Shown: in pieces, positions 62,243-64,000 of the stretch | How the letters are laid out: every line of letters starts with the position of its first letter | Position numbering within the stretch: position 1 is the stretch's first letter | NCBI GenBank assembly: GCA_020444065.1 | Contig: JAHLLQ010000006.1 | Location: 1 to 64,000, forward strand | DNA: 64,000 bases | DNA from: a bacterium | Lineage (GTDB): Bacteria; Sumerlaeota; Sumerlaeia; SLMS01; JAHLLQ01 | Direction: 5' to 3' | Notes under the pieces: generated by a model | The model's input: only the letters and a program-made list of their open reading frames with translations | Databases searched by the model: none | Told to the model about the DNA's origin: nothing | Translations under genes and position numbers: made by a program

Positions 62243-63478
62243 TCAGGCCTTTTCGCTCCCTGAATCGGGCGCGGGAGGCTGCCCGGGAGGTACGATATTC
62301 TCCGAGTCAATCAGCCGGACAGGACGCTCATCGAGCGGCAAACCGATACGGAAGACGGTGCCCTGACCGAACTCGCTGTCGAGCCCAAGCGCCCCTCGGT
62401 GGGCACTGATAATCCGGAAGACAACCATCAGCCCCAGCCCGGTCCCCATCGATTTCGTCGTGTGGTAGGGCTCGAAGATCGCCAGTCGCTGATCCTCCGG
62501 GATGCCGCAGCCGTTGTCCTGGATTTCGATCAATGCGTGGTCGCCCTGGAGTGTCGTCCGAATTTCGATCCGCCCCTCAGGCTTGTCGATCGCTTCCATG
62601 GCATTTCTGGCGATGTTCAGGAGGGCCTGGCGAACCTGCTCGGGGTCGAGCTTCACCCGGGTCAGCGCACGCTCCAGATCGAGTTCCAGCTCGATGTTGC
62701 GCGCCTCGCACTCGGGACGGATGAGCTCGGCGACGGACTCGACCAGGTCGTTGATATCGGTCGGAATCAGCTCCAGCTTGGCCGGGCGCGCCGCGCGTAT
62801 GAACTGGTCGACTATGCGGGTCAGGCGATTGATCTCCTCCAGGAGAACGCCTGTGCTCCGCTTCAACCGTTGGGCGTAACTTTCGTCGATACAATCCCCC
62901 ACCAGCTCGTCGGCGGCCTGGCCGATCAGTTGCGCGTGAATGTTGAGACTGTTCAGCGGATTCTTGATCTCATGGGCGATGCCGGATACGAGCGTGGACA
63001 GCGAACGCATGCTTTCCATCTGGTGCCGCTCCGCAGCACGACGGTGTACGGACGTACGATCATCCAGGATCCAGACGCTGTGGGTCAGTTCCCCATTTGA
63101 ATCGTGGATTGGCGAAACGGAAAGCGCATAAATACGGGACTGGGGCGTTCGAAGGCGGACCTCTTCCTGATCCAGCATCTCACCGGACTCCAGGAATGAG
63201 CTAGCCAGATCCTGGAGCGCCTTCACCTTGAGGGCCCTCAGAATCTGCTCGCCGAGGATCTTCTTTCGACCGAGGCCGAGCAACCCCCGCCCGGTTTCGT
63301 TGATGAAGACGATGCGGTGCTCTGAGTCTGTGACGAGGATTCCCTCCGGCAGAGAGTCGAGAATGGCTCGGTGGAAGTCCTTCTCTTTGACGAGCTGAGC
63401 GAGGAATGCCTCTATCTGAGACCGATCGACACGCTGGATTCTGGACAGGAATTTCGTGGCAAAGGAGGATTGTTCCAT
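62243..63478 (-). CDS. PAS-domain sensor histidine kinase, NtrB-like
   Basis: A 411-residue cytoplasmic kinase with no membrane segments. A PAS domain (about 33-145; DSLPEGILVTDSEHRIVFIN) precedes the dimerisation H-box SGIAHEIKNPLNSL with phospho-acceptor His169. ATPase motifs are NIARNAMEA (N-box), DNGCGIPED (G1), FEPYHTTKSMGTGLGL (F/G2), and a final GQGTVFRIGLP. The layout resembles NtrB/AtoS-type kinases that phosphorylate a sigma54 activator. No response regulator is adjacent on the minus strand within the window. Confidence 0.93.
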   Translation of the reverse strand: MEQSSFATKFLSRIQRVDRSQIEAFLAQLVKEKDFHRAILDSLPEGILVTDSEHRIVFINETGRGLLGLGRKKILGEQILRALKVKALQDLASSFLESGEMLDQEEVRLRTPQSRIYALSVSPIHDSNGELTHSVWILDDRTSVHRRAAERHQMESMRSLSTLVSGIAHEIKNPLNSLNIHAQLIGQAADELVGDCIDESYAQRLKRSTGVLLEEINRLTRIVDQFIRAARPAKLELIPTDINDLVESVAELIRPECEARNIELELDLERALTRVKLDPEQVRQALLNIARNAMEAIDKPEGRIEIRTTLQGDHALIEIQDNGCGIPEDQRLAIFEPYHTTKSMGTGLGLMVVFRIISAHRGALGLDSEFGQGTVFRIGLPLDERPVRLIDSENIVPPGQPPAPDSGSEKA

Positions 63479-63605
63479 GATTGACTCGCAAAGTGTGGTG
63501 CGGAAACTGCCTCTCGGGTGATTTACAGGGGGCGGTTGGCCCGGAATTCGCCTCTAGAGTACGTTCAGCGGGGCCAGCACTGCAACGAGGGAAAGCCGAG
63601 AGGCC

Positions 63606-64000
63606 ATGTGGCGCAACTTCCAATCGATCGCAACCGTCGGATTCTTCGTGCTCATGATGAGCTTGCTCTTCGTGGATCACATCCTCCCGACGCTGGCTTC
63701 AGGGGATTCGACACCGATTAACACGACGATGCTGGCCGAGCAATGGACCGGCCAGGATGACTGGATGGAGTTGACGGTGAACGACGTCCCGGTCGGCGTA
63801 ATGCGGCTGACAGGCGGCACCATGGGCGAGGGTTACGCCTCGACGGCGGAAGTGCTCCTCGGCGCCTCGGACATCCTCTCGGGCACGATGGAGATGTCGG
63901 CTTTGCTGAACAGCCATCTGGAACTGACCCAGTTCGTTGCGCGGCTCAATTTCGAGGATCATGGAATTCCGCCTCTTGAGTTGGCCGGGATGGTGGAAGG
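63606..64000 (+). CDS. Membrane-anchored protein, 3' end beyond window (partial)
   Basis: An open frame from the ATG at 63606 runs to the end of the window without a stop (131 codons seen). The start is MWRNFQSIATVGFF followed by a hydrophobic stretch (about 9-31), a signal anchor or signal peptide. The rest reads DWMELTVNDVPVGVMRLTGG...GYASTAEVLLGASDILSGTMEM, a beta-rich pattern. No family is recognised. GAGAGG lies just upstream. It is divergent from the sensor kinase, with the promoter region between 63479 and 63605. Confidence 0.65.
   Translation, partial: MWRNFQSIATVGFFVLMMSLLFVDHILPTLASGDSTPINTTMLAEQWTGQDDWMELTVNDVPVGVMRLTGGTMGEGYASTAEVLLGASDILSGTMEMSALLNSHLELTQFVARLNFEDHGIPPLELAGMVE

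Noticed and set aside
1-64000. CRISPR arrays, insertion sequences, prophage genes, rRNA
   Set aside because: No regularly spaced repeats with unique spacers, transposase, integrase or phage structural motifs, and no rRNA sequence were found on either strand.

Overview
This is a GC-rich chromosomal window of about 64 kb from a Gram-negative-type, probably uncultured environmental bacterium. It has many signal peptides and lipoboxes, a 15-haem c-type cytochrome, and giant secreted proteins with Ig-like, beta-propeller and dockerin-like parts. It also carries a futalosine-pathway (MqnA-like) menaquinone gene and an E. coli-type NADP isocitrate dehydrogenase. This mix fits phyla such as Sumerlaeota, Hydrogenedentota or the Planctomycetes and relatives, but no rRNA is present and the assignment is inference only. 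There is no CRISPR array, transposase, integrase or prophage.

Layout. 1-9.1 kb: hairpin and tandem repeats, a tRNA-Ser(CGA) with a poor 5' half, a 2,587-residue secreted protein, and a tRNA-Ser(GGA) with terminator. 9.3-12.5 kb: a tightly coupled four-gene cluster (NodB-type deacetylase, two SAM methyltransferases, MurG-like glycosyltransferase) that looks like a glycan or glycolipid pathway. 12.6-23 kb: housekeeping and transport genes (icd, a DinB-fold protein, an SDR-like protein, argB, a ClC channel with CBS and RCK domains, a voltage-sensor channel with RCK domains, an MrfA-type helicase, an alpha/beta hydrolase). 23-27.3 kb: a cystatin-like lipoprotein and two secreted repeat proteins.

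27.3-30.5 kb is an accessory island bounded by a defective and an intact copy of tRNA-Leu(TAA). It carries a TIR protein, a Nudix hydrolase and a four-TM membrane protein. 30.6-36.5 kb, on the minus strand, holds an NHL-propeller plus 15-haem cytochrome operon, then a PTPS-related/GT-C membrane protein with a CBM20-SGNH esterase. 36.6-44.5 kb has two small DUF proteins convergent with a four-gene operon (mqnA-like, GT-C transferase, secreted protein, rnr). 44.6-47.5 kb is a HEAT-repeat lipoprotein split by an apparent frameshift.

47.9-50.2 kb encodes two sugar ABC permeases without an ATPase or binding protein, ending in a strong terminator. 50.3-54.7 kb has a 14-repeat secreted propeller protein and a membrane-anchored GT-B glycosyltransferase. 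54.7-59.3 kb is nadE-pncA-mscS-mscS, an NAD synthesis/salvage pair coupled to two mechanosensitive channels. 59.3-64 kb holds rimO, a TPR-zincin, an HU-family protein behind a palindromic upstream site, an NtrB-like histidine kinase, and a partial membrane-anchored ORF running off the end.

Most likely to reward follow-up are the tRNA-flanked TIR/Nudix island, the propeller-cytochrome operon, the frameshifted HEAT lipoprotein, and the channel with a non-canonical selectivity filter. Start codons were chosen by ribosome-binding site, gene overlap and family length, so several differ from the longest open frame.
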